Under the pieces are notes generated by a model. The model worked only from the letters and a program-made list of their open reading frames with translations, searched no databases and was not told the DNA's origin. DNA of 64,000 nt, taken from assembly GCF_020510445.1 (NCBI RefSeq), contig NZ_JAHBAG010000001.1, positions 2,704,501 to 2,768,500 on the forward strand, given 5' to 3'. This document shows positions 16,289 to 25,561 of this stretch, piece after piece. Numbering within the stretch: the first letter of the stretch is position 1; each line of letters opens with the position of its first letter. The DNA comes from Hydrogenophaga taeniospiralis (GTDB lineage: Bacteria; Pseudomonadota; Gammaproteobacteria; Burkholderiales; Burkholderiaceae_C). Both the position numbers and the translations under genes were made by a program.

Positions 16289-17800
16289 TCAGCTCAACTC
16301 CAGCTCCCCCGCCGCGTTGAAGGCGTAAAGAAAGTAGAACCACTTCTTGGTGTCCGAGCCGCTTTCGATGCGGAACGCGGTCATCAGGCGCTCGCCGTCG
16401 GTCTTGAGGTAGATCGCGCCGTACACCTCCACGTTGCTGCTGCCCAGCTGGCGGATGTCTTGTTTGATGCGCTCCAGTTGCGCCGGGGTGATGCCGGCGC
16501 CCAGGGCGTCCACGCGGGCCAGCAGCGCGTCCACCGTTTGGCGGTTTTCCTGCGCGCGCGTGGAGCGCTGCAGCTCGGTGGACAGGATCACCGGCGCCGC
16601 GCCGCGGCCGGCGGCGCCCAGGCGGCCCAGCAGGTCGGGCCGGGGGTGCACGTGGCCTTCCGCGTCGCCTGAAGAGATCACGAAAGCCGCGGGGTGTACC
16701 GCCTGCAGGAAGGCGTCGGTCACCTGGCTTGAACCGTGGTGGCACGACTTCATCACCTCGGCGCTCAGGGTGGCGCGCGCGGTGTCGATCATCTGCTGGT
16801 AGGCCGCGCTGCCTTCGCGGGGCCAGGCGTCCAGGCCGGCGTAGTGCGTCAGCAGAAACTTTTCGGCCGGCAGGTTGAGGTCGCCGCCGAAGAGCACGCT
16901 GAACCGGCCGAGCGTGAGCTTGAGCAGCACCGAGTGCCCGTTCTTGGTTTCACCGTACGAGTTGAAGCGGCGCAGCCGCGGCGCCTGCTGCGCATCGGGC
17001 TCCACCACCGGGCCCAGCACCTGGATGGTGTAGCCCCGCTGGTCCGAGGGGCCGAAGCCGGGCATCCACGCGAGGCCCTGCTCTTGCTGGGCGTGGGTGG
17101 TGGAGAGCATGCGGATGTCGCCGATCTTGGGGTTGTCCAGCGCGGCTTTCATGACGCGTGGGAACAGGTAGCGTGTGTCGTCGGTGACGCTGCCAAACGC
17201 CGCCTCGATGGCTGGGCGGTCCACCGCCAGGTCGTGGATGTAGGCGCGGCCGGTGGCGCTGTCGACCACGGGCTGGCCGATCTTGTCCCAGGTGCCGGGC
17301 ACGGGGCGCTCCACCAGGCCGTTGTGGTAGACGGTCTTGAAGCCGACCTGCGGGTTCTGGAACAGCTGCAGGAAGCCCTGGTAGTGGTCCTGGTCGGGGT
17401 GGGTGAGCACGGCGGCGTGGAAGTTGAAGCCGGCATAGGTCTGGAAGCGCGCTTTGAGAAAGGCGTTCATGTTGCCGGCCTCGCCCGCGTCGATCACCAT
17501 GATGCGTTCGTGCGCGCCGCGTTCGGGCGAAACGACGACGGCGCCGTCGCCCTGGCCGACGTCGACAAAGATGATCTCCAGCGGGCGCTGGGTCACCACG
17601 TCCTGTTCGGGGATGTAGAGCGTGCGGCGGGCGGTGGGCGAGCGTGGCGCCCAGTCCACCTCCAGCCAGCCGTCGCCCAGTTCCTGGCGGATGTTGAGGT
17701 AGTCGCCCCAGAGGACTTGCCGGGCCTTGGTCTTGCGGTTGCTCTCGTACAGGTACGAGGGTTTGCCGTCTGCGCGCAGCGCCACGAATCGATGGGCCAT
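16289..17800 (-). CDS. ComEC/Rec2-like metallo-beta-lactamase-fold protein
   Basis: A 503-residue soluble protein. Residues 1-70 look like a small SH3-like beta domain. From about residue 74 the MBL fold begins with FVDVGQGDGAVVV and IDAGEAGNM, followed by the metal motif LTHPDQDHY (His134, Asp136, Asp138, His139). Later ligands probably lie in LFGGDLN and SCHHGSSQ. This matches the C-terminal MBL domain of the competence protein ComEC, here without any membrane part. The start at 17800 is supported by GGAGGG 8 to 13 bases upstream, although the frame extends further. It heads a minus-strand cluster of unknown genes. Such stand-alone enzymes are likely phosphodiesterases or nucleases. Confidence 0.85.
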   Translation of the reverse strand: MAHRFVALRADGKPSYLYESNRKTKARQVLWGDYLNIRQELGDGWLEVDWAPRSPTARRTLYIPEQDVVTQRPLEIIFVDVGQGDGAVVVSPERGAHERIMVIDAGEAGNMNAFLKARFQTYAGFNFHAAVLTHPDQDHYQGFLQLFQNPQVGFKTVYHNGLVERPVPGTWDKIGQPVVDSATGRAYIHDLAVDRPAIEAAFGSVTDDTRYLFPRVMKAALDNPKIGDIRMLSTTHAQQEQGLAWMPGFGPSDQRGYTIQVLGPVVEPDAQQAPRLRRFNSYGETKNGHSVLLKLTLGRFSVLFGGDLNLPAEKFLLTHYAGLDAWPREGSAAYQQMIDTARATLSAEVMKSCHHGSSQVTDAFLQAVHPAAFVISSGDAEGHVHPRPDLLGRLGAAGRGAAPVILSTELQRSTRAQENRQTVDALLARVDALGAGITPAQLERIKQDIRQLGSSNVEVYGAIYLKTDGERLMTAFRIESGSDTKKWFYFLYAFNAAGELELS

Positions 17801-17945
17801 GGTCAGTCCCTCCTTGTGCTGAGCGGGAGCGTAGGCGCAAGTGGTGCCGCCGTCCAGTGGGGCAGGGCCCGCGACCCGCCGGCCACGGCGTTTCAAGGCC
17901 TTTGTTAGGATGCGAAGTTGCCTTTTTGCCCCTCACCCCAGCCTC

Positions 17946-19928
17946 ATGTCGCACCCGCCACACACCGACAACTACCGCCCTGACATCGACGGCCTGCGGG
18001 CCGTTGCCGTCTCTGCGGTCGTCATCCACCACGCCTTTCCCCAGTTTTTCCCGGGCGGCTTCATCGGGGTGGACATCTTCTTCGTGATCTCGGGCTACCT
18101 GATCAGTTCGATCATCCTGGACAACCTGGCGCGCAACCGGCTCAGCTTCGCGGACTTCTATGCCCGCCGCGTCAAGCGGATCTTTCCGGCGCTGTTTCTG
18201 GTGCTGGCGTTCACGCTGGTCTATGGCTGGTTCGTGCTGTCGCCGCTGGAATACAAGGCGGTGGGCAAACACGCGCTCGCGGGCAGTTTCTTTCTGTCCA
18301 ACTTTGCTTTTTGGCAGGAGGCGGGTTACTTCGATGCGTCGGCGGTTGAAAAGCCGCTGCTGCACCTGTGGTCGCTGGCGATCGAGGAGCAGTTCTACAT
18401 CTTCTGGCCGCTGACCCTGTTGGCGCTGCACCGCGGCCACCAGCCCAAGAAGGTCTGGATCCTGGCCCTGCTGCTGCTCTCGCTGGGGGTCAACCTCTGG
18501 CTGGTGCGGCGGGACCTGACGGCGGCGTTCTACAACCCGATGGGCCGCTTCTGGGAAATGATGATGGGGGCCTATCTGGCCGCCAGCCGCCCGGCCCCGG
18601 GGGCCGCGGCGCAGGGCTCCGGCGCCAGGGCGCAGTGGCTGTCGACCCTGGGCATCCTGTTGCTGGCCTTGGTCATGTTCAAGCTCCACCCGGAGCGGCG
18701 GTTCCCCGGGGGCTGGGCTTTCGTGGGCACCCTGGCCACCTGCCTGCTGATCGCCGCCGGCCCGCGCGGGTGGTTCAACCGGTACGTGCTGTCGAGCAAA
18801 CCCGTGGTCTGGATCGGGCTGATCAGCTACCCCCTGTATCTGTGGCACTGGCCGCTGCTGGCCTATCCACACATTGAATTGGGCGAGGCGCCGCGCGCGC
18901 TGCATCAGATCGGCTGGGTGTTGCTGGCCGTGCTGCTGGCCTGGCTGACCTACCGGCTGGTCGAGCGCCCGATCCGCTTTGGCCATTGGCGCCAGTGGCG
19001 CTTCACCACGGTGGCCCTGGGCGCCGGGGTGGCACTCTCTGGCCTGACCGGCTTCACCATCTACCAGCAGGAAGGGCAGCCCGAGCGCCTGCAGATGCTG
19101 GCGGCCAACCGGGCGTCCAGCGACGGCACGCCCGAGCAGACCCAGGCGCTGCTGGCCACGCTCTCGTCCAAAGGGGGGCGGTCCGCCGTCACCGAGGGCT
19201 GGCGCGACGGCGACTGCATGCTGGATTTCAAGGCGCTGCCCAGCCAATACAAGCCGTTCTGCGTCGAGAAGAAGCGCCCGCTGGTCTTCCTCTGGGGCGA
19301 CTCGCATGCCGGCTCGCTGTACCCCGGGTTCAAGGCGCTGCAGGACAGCGGCCAGTACAGCTTTGGCCTGGGTGAGCGCACGGCCGCGATCTGCCCGCCC
19401 ATCCTGGGCATCGAGCCGCGCCCGCGTTGCAGGAGCCTGAACGACGACACCATCCGGGTCATTCGTGAGACCAAACCCGACGTTGTCGTGCTCTACGCCT
19501 GGTGGCACGAGGGCAAGGTCAAGGGCCGCTACAAAGACACCTCCGGCCTGGAGCCGACCGTGGCCGAGCTCAAAAAGGCCGGCGTCAAGCGCATCGTCCT
19601 GCTCGGGGCCGTGCCGTACTGGCGCGAAGACCTGCCCAAGCTGCTGCTGAAGGAGTGGAAAGCCAGGCAGCGCCTGCCGCTGCGGCTGGGTGACGAGTTC
19701 CTGGACCCGCACGTGAAGGCCGCGACCGCCGAAATGCGCCAACGCGCCGCCGCCATGGGCATCGAGTTCATCTCGGGGATGGACTCTTTCTGCAACCGCG
19801 ACGGCTGCCTGTCGCGCATGGAATCCGGCTCCACCGAGCCCCTGAGCTACGACTACGGGCACCTGTCGTTGCCCGCGGTGAAGTACTACGTGCAGCAGAT
19901 CGCGCCGCGGATTCTGGGGAAGAGCTGA
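17946..19928 (+). CDS. OafA/YrhL-type membrane acyltransferase with SGNH domain
   Basis: A 660-residue protein made of an acyltransferase-3 membrane domain and a periplasmic SGNH hydrolase-like domain. It starts NYRPDIDGLRAVAVSAVVIH, the standard opening with the RPDIDGLRA motif, then GGFIGVDIFFVISGYLIS. About ten membrane segments reach to residue ~370. The C-terminal domain has the nucleophile block FLWGDSHAGS (Ser near 453) and the late Asp/His pair in YDYGHLSLPA. Such proteins O-acetylate surface polysaccharide or LPS. The gene is single, divergent from the MBL gene, and no polysaccharide genes adjoin it. An in-frame ATG at 17910 is an alternative start. Confidence 0.92.
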   Translation: MSHPPHTDNYRPDIDGLRAVAVSAVVIHHAFPQFFPGGFIGVDIFFVISGYLISSIILDNLARNRLSFADFYARRVKRIFPALFLVLAFTLVYGWFVLSPLEYKAVGKHALAGSFFLSNFAFWQEAGYFDASAVEKPLLHLWSLAIEEQFYIFWPLTLLALHRGHQPKKVWILALLLLSLGVNLWLVRRDLTAAFYNPMGRFWEMMMGAYLAASRPAPGAAAQGSGARAQWLSTLGILLLALVMFKLHPERRFPGGWAFVGTLATCLLIAAGPRGWFNRYVLSSKPVVWIGLISYPLYLWHWPLLAYPHIELGEAPRALHQIGWVLLAVLLAWLTYRLVERPIRFGHWRQWRFTTVALGAGVALSGLTGFTIYQQEGQPERLQMLAANRASSDGTPEQTQALLATLSSKGGRSAVTEGWRDGDCMLDFKALPSQYKPFCVEKKRPLVFLWGDSHAGSLYPGFKALQDSGQYSFGLGERTAAICPPILGIEPRPRCRSLNDDTIRVIRETKPDVVVLYAWWHEGKVKGRYKDTSGLEPTVAELKKAGVKRIVLLGAVPYWREDLPKLLLKEWKARQRLPLRLGDEFLDPHVKAATAEMRQRAAAMGIEFISGMDSFCNRDGCLSRMESGSTEPLSYDYGHLSLPAVKYYVQQIAPRILGKS

Positions 19929-20009
19929 ACGCGGTATCGGCCTGACCTCCGCAGGCTGCCAGGCCGCGTGCTCAGCGCAGCAACGGCGTGGGGACCTTCG
20001 CCGCGCGCA

Positions 20010-20633
20010 TCAGCGGCCGCTGTTCGGCTGTGGCGACGGCAGAAAAGGCATCACGTTGCGCATCGCGCGCTCCACGTAGTCGTCCTTTTCGCCCACGGGC
20101 GCCACGTAATGCATGGCGCTTTGGGCCGCCTCGACGCCCTCCAGGCGGGCGATCACCCAGGTGGCCAGGTACTGCGATGCGAGGCATCCACCCGCCGTGG
20201 CCACGTTGCCCCGGGCCACAAAGGGCTGGTTCAGCACGTCCACGCCAGCCTCCTGCACCCAGGGCTTGGTGGTCAGGTCGGTGCAGGCGGGCAGGCCGTC
20301 GAGCAGGCCCAGCTTGGCCAGCACCAGCGTGCCCGAACACTGCGCGCCCAGCAGTTGCCGGGCGGGGTCGAGCCGCAATTGCGCCATCAGGGCCGCGTCG
20401 GCCACCACCTCGCGGGTCTGCATGCCGCTGCCGACGATGACCGCATCGGCCGCACAGGCCTCGCCCAAGGTGGTCTGCGCCTCGATCACCACGCCGTTCA
20501 TGGACTTCACCCGCGCGGCCGGGCAGGCGATGGACACCCGCCAGCCCGGCTTTTTGACGCGGTTGAGGATGCCCAGGGCAATGAGCGAGTCGAGTTCGTT
20601 GAAGCCGTTAAAGGTGAGGATGGCGATGTGCAT
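20010..20633 (-). CDS. DJ-1/PfpI-family protein
   Basis: A 207-residue protein of the class I glutamine amidotransferase-like fold. It opens with MHIAILTFNGFNELDSLIAL, and the nucleophile elbow is QLLGAQCSGTLVLAKLGLL with a central cysteine. A further conserved segment is FVARGNVATAGGCLASQY. The fold is shared with isonitrile hydratase and with the N-terminal part of some AraC regulators, but no DNA-binding domain follows here. The start at 20633 gives the normal fold beginning; a longer reading adds 27 unlikely residues. Substrate is unknown. It is convergent with the acyltransferase gene. Confidence 0.85.
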   Translation of the reverse strand: MHIAILTFNGFNELDSLIALGILNRVKKPGWRVSIACPAARVKSMNGVVIEAQTTLGEACAADAVIVGSGMQTREVVADAALMAQLRLDPARQLLGAQCSGTLVLAKLGLLDGLPACTDLTTKPWVQEAGVDVLNQPFVARGNVATAGGCLASQYLATWVIARLEGVEAAQSAMHYVAPVGEKDDYVERAMRNVMPFLPSPQPNSGR

Positions 20634-20774
20634 GGGAATGGCGGCCGTGTGCGCGGTGTGGGGGATGGGGTGACGTTGGACTCTATCCGCGCGGCACGGC
20701 TTGGACCGGTCCATTGGCGGCCCTTTTTCGGCGCCATAAGAAGGGCCATTCCTGTGCCGTCAGAGCCCAAGGGT

Positions 20775-21698
20775 TCACATCACCAGTTCGTCGGCCGCGT
20801 GGCGAGCCGGCTCGGGCTTGGCGGTCGCCGCGCTGCCCGCCGCCGCGCCCATCACCAGCATGACCGCCAGCCATTGCACGCCGGTGAGCTGTTCGCCCAG
20901 CACCAGCAGGCCCAGCAGGGCGGCCACGGCGGGCTCCATGCTGGTCATCACGCCGAAGGCGGCGGGGGTCAGGCGCTTGAGCGCGACCATTTCCAGCGAG
21001 ATCGGGATGGCGCTGGACACGGCCGCCACGCCCAGGCCGTAGAGCAGGATATGGGGTTGCAGCAGCGCGCTGCCCGCGTGCCAGATGCCGAAGGGCACGA
21101 CGGTGATGGCGGCCATGGTCAGGCCCAGGGCGACCGAGTGGCCCGCGTGCAGGTGGCCGACTTTCTTGCCAAACAGGATGTAGGTCGCCCAGCAGACGGC
21201 GGCGCCCAGCGCAAAGCCCACACCCACCGGGTCCAGCGAGGTGACGTCGTGCCCCAGCGGCAGCAGCAGGCCCAGGCCGGCCGCGGCCAGCGCGATCCAG
21301 AGGGTGTCGATGCGCTGGCGCGAGGTGAAGAAGGCCACGGCCAGCGGGCCGCTGAACTCGATGGCCACGGCGACACCGAACGGAATGCTCTGCAGCGACT
21401 GGTAGAACATCAGGTTCATGCAGCCCAGCGCCACGCCGTAGCGCAGCAGGCTCTTGGCGTCGGCCTTCGACAGTGGCCAGCGCCAGGGCCGCCAGATCAG
21501 CAGCAGCAACAGCGCGGAAAAGCCCACGCGCAGGGCCGTGGTGCCCAGCGAGCCGACCTGCGGAAACAGCTGCTTGGCGAACGAGGTGCCGATGCCCAGC
21601 GCGACGACCGAGCCAAGCACGGCAAGCAGGGGCAGGGCTTGCGCCCAGCGGGGTGAGGTCAAAGCAGGCTCAGACGACTCGTCGCCGGGCCGCCCCAA
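20775..21698 (-). CDS. EamA/RhtA-type transporter
   Basis: An inner-membrane protein of up to 307 residues with ten hydrophobic segments in two EamA repeats. The pattern resembles RhtA-like threonine/homoserine exporters: SLGTTALRVGFSALLLLLIW in the first repeat and LTPAAFGVMTSMEPAVAALL in the second. It is separate from the EamA gene at 6791-7690. The start is uncertain: the listed TTG at 21698 lies inside a dispersed repeat, and an in-frame TTG at 21659 would give 294 residues and a cleaner N-terminus. It follows aroE on the same strand with only the repeat between them. Confidence 0.87.
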   Translation of the reverse strand: MGRPGDESSEPALTSPRWAQALPLLAVLGSVVALGIGTSFAKQLFPQVGSLGTTALRVGFSALLLLLIWRPWRWPLSKADAKSLLRYGVALGCMNLMFYQSLQSIPFGVAVAIEFSGPLAVAFFTSRQRIDTLWIALAAAGLGLLLPLGHDVTSLDPVGVGFALGAAVCWATYILFGKKVGHLHAGHSVALGLTMAAITVVPFGIWHAGSALLQPHILLYGLGVAAVSSAIPISLEMVALKRLTPAAFGVMTSMEPAVAALLGLLVLGEQLTGVQWLAVMLVMGAAAGSAATAKPEPARHAADELVM

Positions 21699-21756
21699 GG
21701 CGGGGCAGCCCCCACGGGGGGCAGCGACCCGCGCAGCGGCGGAGCGTGGGGGCTCA
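21688..21756. repeat. intergenic hairpin-rich repeat, copy 2
   Basis: A block of nested GC-rich inverted repeats, including GCCCCaaggCGGGGC-type and CCCCCacggGGGG stems and a GCGACCCGCGCAGCGG core, fills the space between the EamA gene and aroE. It resembles elements seen in many Comamonadaceae intergenic regions and is a variant of the copies at 1688-1781 and 59048-59135. Confidence 0.55.
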
Positions 21757-22575
21757 TACCAGCGGCACGGTGAGCTGGTCGATCACCGGCCGGGTGGCGG
21801 GGCGCACGCCGCGCCACCACTCGAAGGCTTCGGCCGCCTGCTCGACCAGCATGCCCACGCCGTCGGCGACGTGCGCAACGCCCGCGGCCTGGGCCTGGCG
21901 CAGGAAGGGCGTGAGGCCTTTGCCGTAGACCAGTTCGTAGGCCAGCGCGCCGGGCGCGAACACGCCCGCGGGCAGCGGCAGCTCGGCCTGTGACAGGCCG
22001 GTGGAGGTGGCGTTGAGCACCACGTCAAACGATTCGCCGGCCAGGTCTTCGTAGCCGCTGGTCTGCAGCGCGGCATGGGTGGCGAAGTCGGCCTTCAGAC
22101 CGTGGGCCTTGTCGGCGCTGCGGTTGGCGATGGCGATGAGGGTGGGCTTCTGCGAGGCGATGGGCAGGATGGCGCCGCGCGTGGCGCCGCCCGCGCCGCA
22201 GATCAGCACGCGTTTGCCCGCGAGCGACACGCCCAGGTTGCGCTGGATGTCGTTCACCAGGCCCAGGCCGTCGAAGTTCTGCGCAAAAATGCGCTCGCCT
22301 TCGAACTTCAGCGCGTTGACCGCGCCGGCCAGGCGGGCCGACTCCATCGGGTCGGTGGTGATCTCGAAGGCCTGCAGCTTGAAGGGCAGGGTCACGTTCA
22401 GGCCGCGCCCGCCGCTGGCGCGAAAGGCCTCCACCGTGGCCCGGAAGCCGTCGAGCGGGGCTTCGATGGCGGTGTATTCGATGTCCTGGCCGGTCGCCCG
22501 GGCGAACAGGCCGTGGATCAGCGGCGACTTGCTGTGCGAAATGGGGTGGCCGATGACGGCGTAACGGTCGGTCAT
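21754..22575 (-). CDS. aroE: shikimate dehydrogenase (biosynthetic)
   Basis: A 273-residue NADP-dependent enzyme reducing 3-dehydroshikimate to shikimate. All family motifs are canonical: GHPISHSKSPLIHG (substrate-binding serines), NVTLPFK (catalytic lysine, residue about 67), GAVNAL, and the Rossmann loop CGAGGATRG near residues 126-134. The C-terminal segment MLVEQAAEAFEWWRG is also typical. The ATG at 22575 starts directly at the conserved region; the longer frame upstream adds a non-conserved 30 residues. This is the housekeeping enzyme, in contrast to the divergent copy at 273-1124. Confidence 0.96.
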   Translation of the reverse strand: MTDRYAVIGHPISHSKSPLIHGLFARATGQDIEYTAIEAPLDGFRATVEAFRASGGRGLNVTLPFKLQAFEITTDPMESARLAGAVNALKFEGERIFAQNFDGLGLVNDIQRNLGVSLAGKRVLICGAGGATRGAILPIASQKPTLIAIANRSADKAHGLKADFATHAALQTSGYEDLAGESFDVVLNATSTGLSQAELPLPAGVFAPGALAYELVYGKGLTPFLRQAQAAGVAHVADGVGMLVEQAAEAFEWWRGVRPATRPVIDQLTVPLV

Positions 22576-22756
22576 GGTGCTCGGGGGCGCGGTGGGTGGG
22601 AGGCGAGATTGTCGCGCAAGCCCATGTGTGGCGCCGGGGCGGGTCGGGCCGGGGACTGCGGGCACGGGCGGCTGTCGCTACCATCGCCGCATGAACGCAG
22701 CGCCGGGCCGTTCCCCAGCAAGCCCGCACCGCAGCCCGCAGGGCGAAAGCAAACCC

Positions 22757-23416
22757 ATGACCACGAACCTCAAGATCGACTTTGTGTCCGACGTCTCCTG
22801 CCCCTGGTGCGCCATTGGCCTGTCCGCGCTGGAGCAGGCCCTGGCCGCCGTGCAGGGCGACATCACCGCCGAGATGCACTTCCAGCCCTTCGAGCTCAAC
22901 CCGCAGATGGGCCCCGAAGGCCAGGACGTCACCGAACACCTGACCCAGAAATACGGCAGCACGGCCGAGCAGCAGGCGCAGATCCGCGCCACCATCCGCC
23001 AGCGCGGGGCCGAGGCCGGCTTCGCCTTCAAGCCCGAAGGCCGGGGCCGCATCTGGAACACCTTTGACGCGCACCGCCTGCTCGCCTGGGCCGACAAGGA
23101 AGGCACGCCCGGCCAGCAGCACGCGCTGAAGAAAGCGCTGCTGACCGCTTACCACGGCCGCGCCGAGAGCCCGGCCGATCACGCCGTGCTGCTGGCCGCG
23201 GTGGTCGAAGTGGATCTGGACGAAGCCCGCGCCCGCGAGGTGCTGGCCAGCGACGCTTTTGCGCAGGACGTGCGCGAGCGCGAACGGTTCTACAGCAGCC
23301 AGGGCATCCACTCGGTGCCCGCGGTCATCGTCAACGACCGGCACCTGATCTCGGGTGGCCAGCCGGCGGCGGTGTTCGAGCAGGCGCTGCGTCAGATCGC
23401 CGCGGGCGTGGCCTGA
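22757..23416 (+). CDS. FrnE-like DsbA-family oxidoreductase
   Basis: A 219-residue cytoplasmic protein of the DsbA superfamily. The thioredoxin motif is CPWC in DFVSDVSCPWCAIG (residues about 15-18), followed by a large helical insertion. The C-terminal strand with the conserved cis-proline is IHSVPAVIVNDRHLISGGQP. FrnE-type proteins act in thiol-disulphide exchange or polyketide tailoring and occur widely as single genes; no polyketide genes are near. There is no signal peptide from this start. ATG 22757 fits the family start; an upstream in-frame ATG at 22691 adds a non-conserved stretch. It is divergent from aroE and precedes the sensor kinase gene by 54 bp. Confidence 0.92.
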   Translation: MTTNLKIDFVSDVSCPWCAIGLSALEQALAAVQGDITAEMHFQPFELNPQMGPEGQDVTEHLTQKYGSTAEQQAQIRATIRQRGAEAGFAFKPEGRGRIWNTFDAHRLLAWADKEGTPGQQHALKKALLTAYHGRAESPADHAVLLAAVVEVDLDEARAREVLASDAFAQDVRERERFYSSQGIHSVPAVIVNDRHLISGGQPAAVFEQALRQIAAGVA

Positions 23417-23470
23417 CATGGGCCGCACCGGGGTTGCCGTGAAGCCTGGCTCGGCCGCCGTGTTCCGCGG

Positions 23471-25558
23471 ATGCTGAACGCCGACGCCACGCCCAAGCCC
23501 AGCGGCGGGTGGTGGCGCCAGGCCTGGGCGTCGCTGCTGGAGCGGGTGTCCTTCTCCGGTGCCCATGGCCATCTGGTGAGTGTGCTGGTGGCCTTGTGCA
23601 CGGTGTGGGCCTACATCGGGCTGACCAGCCTGATCGAGGGCGACCCGGGCTCGGCGGTGGTGGCGCTGGCCACCGACCCGCAGGGGCTGATGGACATCGA
23701 GGCGGTCTCGGCGCTGCCGCCCACCGCGTTCGAACCGGTGCCCCCGGTGGTGGCGCTCGGTTACTCCGGCGCGGCGCGCTGGTTTCAGGTGCAGGCCTCG
23801 GCGGCGACGCCGGGGAACGCCGCCGTGGTGGTGGTGCAGCCCAGCTACCTGGACGACGTGCGCATCTACGTCCCGGACCCTGGCGCGGCGTCGGGCTGGC
23901 AGGTCCACCAGCAGGGCGATCGGGTCGCCTTTGACCAGCGCGTGCGCAAAGACCTGGCGTTCACCGCCGAGATGCGGCTGGACCAGGGGCCGCGGGCGTT
24001 CGTGCGGGTGGCCACCCGCAACGCGCACAACATCCGCGTGCGCCTGCTCAGCCCGCAGGCGGCGGACCGGGAGAACGCCTTCACGCTCGCGGGCGTGGGC
24101 CTGTACTGCGGCACGGTGCTGATCCTGGCCCTGGCCTCGGCGCTGTCTTCGGTGCTGTACCGCGACCGCTTCTGGGCCGCCAATGCCCTGTTTCAGCTGG
24201 CCACGCTGGCCACCCTGTTTTTCTACTTCGGGCTGGGCAACCAGTTCCTGTTTTCTGACCACCCCCAGGTCGCCGACCAGGCGTCGGTGCTCAGTGGTTT
24301 CCTGCATTTTTTCTGCGGCGCGCTGCTGTACCGGCTGCTGTACCGGCAGTACGGGGCGCCCGACTGGCTGGTGCGCCTGTGGTCGCCCATGCTGCTGGTG
24401 TTTCCGGTGCAACTGGTGCTGATCGTGCTGGGTCGGGTCGATCTGGCCCTGCAGCTGAGCAATGTCATCCTGCCGGTGGCCATCGTGCTGGGCGTGAGCA
24501 TGGTACTGGCGCTGAGGTACCACGACGTGTTCCTGCTCAACCTCCTGCGGGTCAACATGGTGATCACCCTGGTGTTTCTGGGGCTGCTGTACGCCACCCA
24601 CCTGGGCTGGCTGAGCTCCGGGTTCATGCAGCTCTACCCGGGCGTCTTCATCAACCTGCTGAGCGCCGTGATCCTCCATCTGGTGCTGCTGCGCCGCAAC
24701 TTCCTGCTGAGCCGCCAGCAGCAGCTGGACCAGCGCGAGTTCGCGCTGATGCAGCAGCAGATGCACATCGAGCGCCGGCAGCGCGAGGAAGACGGGCGCT
24801 TTCTGAGCATGCTGCTGCACGAGATCCGCTCTCCCTTGTCCGTGGTGGCGCTGGCCCGCGCGGCGCTGGAGCGCAAACTGCCCCAGATCGGCCACGCCAC
24901 GCGCGGCTCGGCGGCGCGCGATCTGCAGCGCATCGAGGCGTCGGTGCAGCAGATGCGCGAGGTGTTGCAGCAGGTGCAGGCCACGAGCGAGCTGGAGCAC
25001 CGCATGAACGCCGACGAGGGGCTCTCGGCCAAGGCGGCGCTGGGGACCTGCGGGATGGCCGCGCTGCTCCACCGCCTGTTGGCCGAGCACGTGCGGCATG
25101 CGTCCGTCGATACCCTGCAACTGGCGTCCTTCGAGCAGGGCGAGCGCTGGGTGGTGGCCGGGGGGCTGGAGCGGGTGCTGATGATGATCCGCAACCTGGT
25201 GGACAACGCGATCAAGTACTCCGTGCCCGGTTCGATGGTGGTGCTGGACCTGGCGGTGCGTCCCATGAGCGGGGACTGGAACTCGCAGTGCGCCCTGGCG
25301 GTGCGCAACCAGGTGGGCGCGGTGGGCATGCCCGACCCGCAGCGGCTGTTCGAGAAGTACTACCGGGGTCCCAATGCCCACCAGTACTCCGGCTCGGGGT
25401 TGGGGCTGTACTGGGTCCGGGGCCTGGCGCAGATGCTGGGGGGCGACGTGAGCTGCCATGTGCAGGGCAGCGAGGTGACGTTCACGCTGGTGCTGCCCAT
25501 CCTGGCGGTCGGCGACCGGGGTTCGAATTTTCCGCCACCCGGCGGGGACAAGGTGTGA
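23471..25558 (+). CDS. 7TMR-DISM-type sensor histidine kinase
   Basis: A 695-residue kinase. A membrane segment near residues 36-54 is followed by a periplasmic beta-rich domain (about 55-195; LDDVRIYVPDP is typical of the DISM extracellular region). Seven membrane segments occupy about 200-415. A coiled linker leads to a HisKA domain with the H-box SMLLHEIRSPLSVV (His450), and the ATPase domain contains NLVDNAIKYS and SGSGLGLYWVRG. Such receptors are thought to sense carbohydrates or other small ligands. The response regulator starts 3 bases after this stop, so the two form one operon. The pair lies immediately upstream of the MSHA-like locus and is a good candidate for its regulator. Confidence 0.9.
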   Translation: MLNADATPKPSGGWWRQAWASLLERVSFSGAHGHLVSVLVALCTVWAYIGLTSLIEGDPGSAVVALATDPQGLMDIEAVSALPPTAFEPVPPVVALGYSGAARWFQVQASAATPGNAAVVVVQPSYLDDVRIYVPDPGAASGWQVHQQGDRVAFDQRVRKDLAFTAEMRLDQGPRAFVRVATRNAHNIRVRLLSPQAADRENAFTLAGVGLYCGTVLILALASALSSVLYRDRFWAANALFQLATLATLFFYFGLGNQFLFSDHPQVADQASVLSGFLHFFCGALLYRLLYRQYGAPDWLVRLWSPMLLVFPVQLVLIVLGRVDLALQLSNVILPVAIVLGVSMVLALRYHDVFLLNLLRVNMVITLVFLGLLYATHLGWLSSGFMQLYPGVFINLLSAVILHLVLLRRNFLLSRQQQLDQREFALMQQQMHIERRQREEDGRFLSMLLHEIRSPLSVVALARAALERKLPQIGHATRGSAARDLQRIEASVQQMREVLQQVQATSELEHRMNADEGLSAKAALGTCGMAALLHRLLAEHVRHASVDTLQLASFEQGERWVVAGGLERVLMMIRNLVDNAIKYSVPGSMVVLDLAVRPMSGDWNSQCALAVRNQVGAVGMPDPQRLFEKYYRGPNAHQYSGSGLGLYWVRGLAQMLGGDVSCHVQGSEVTFTLVLPILAVGDRGSNFPPPGGDKV

Positions 25559-25561
25559 CGG

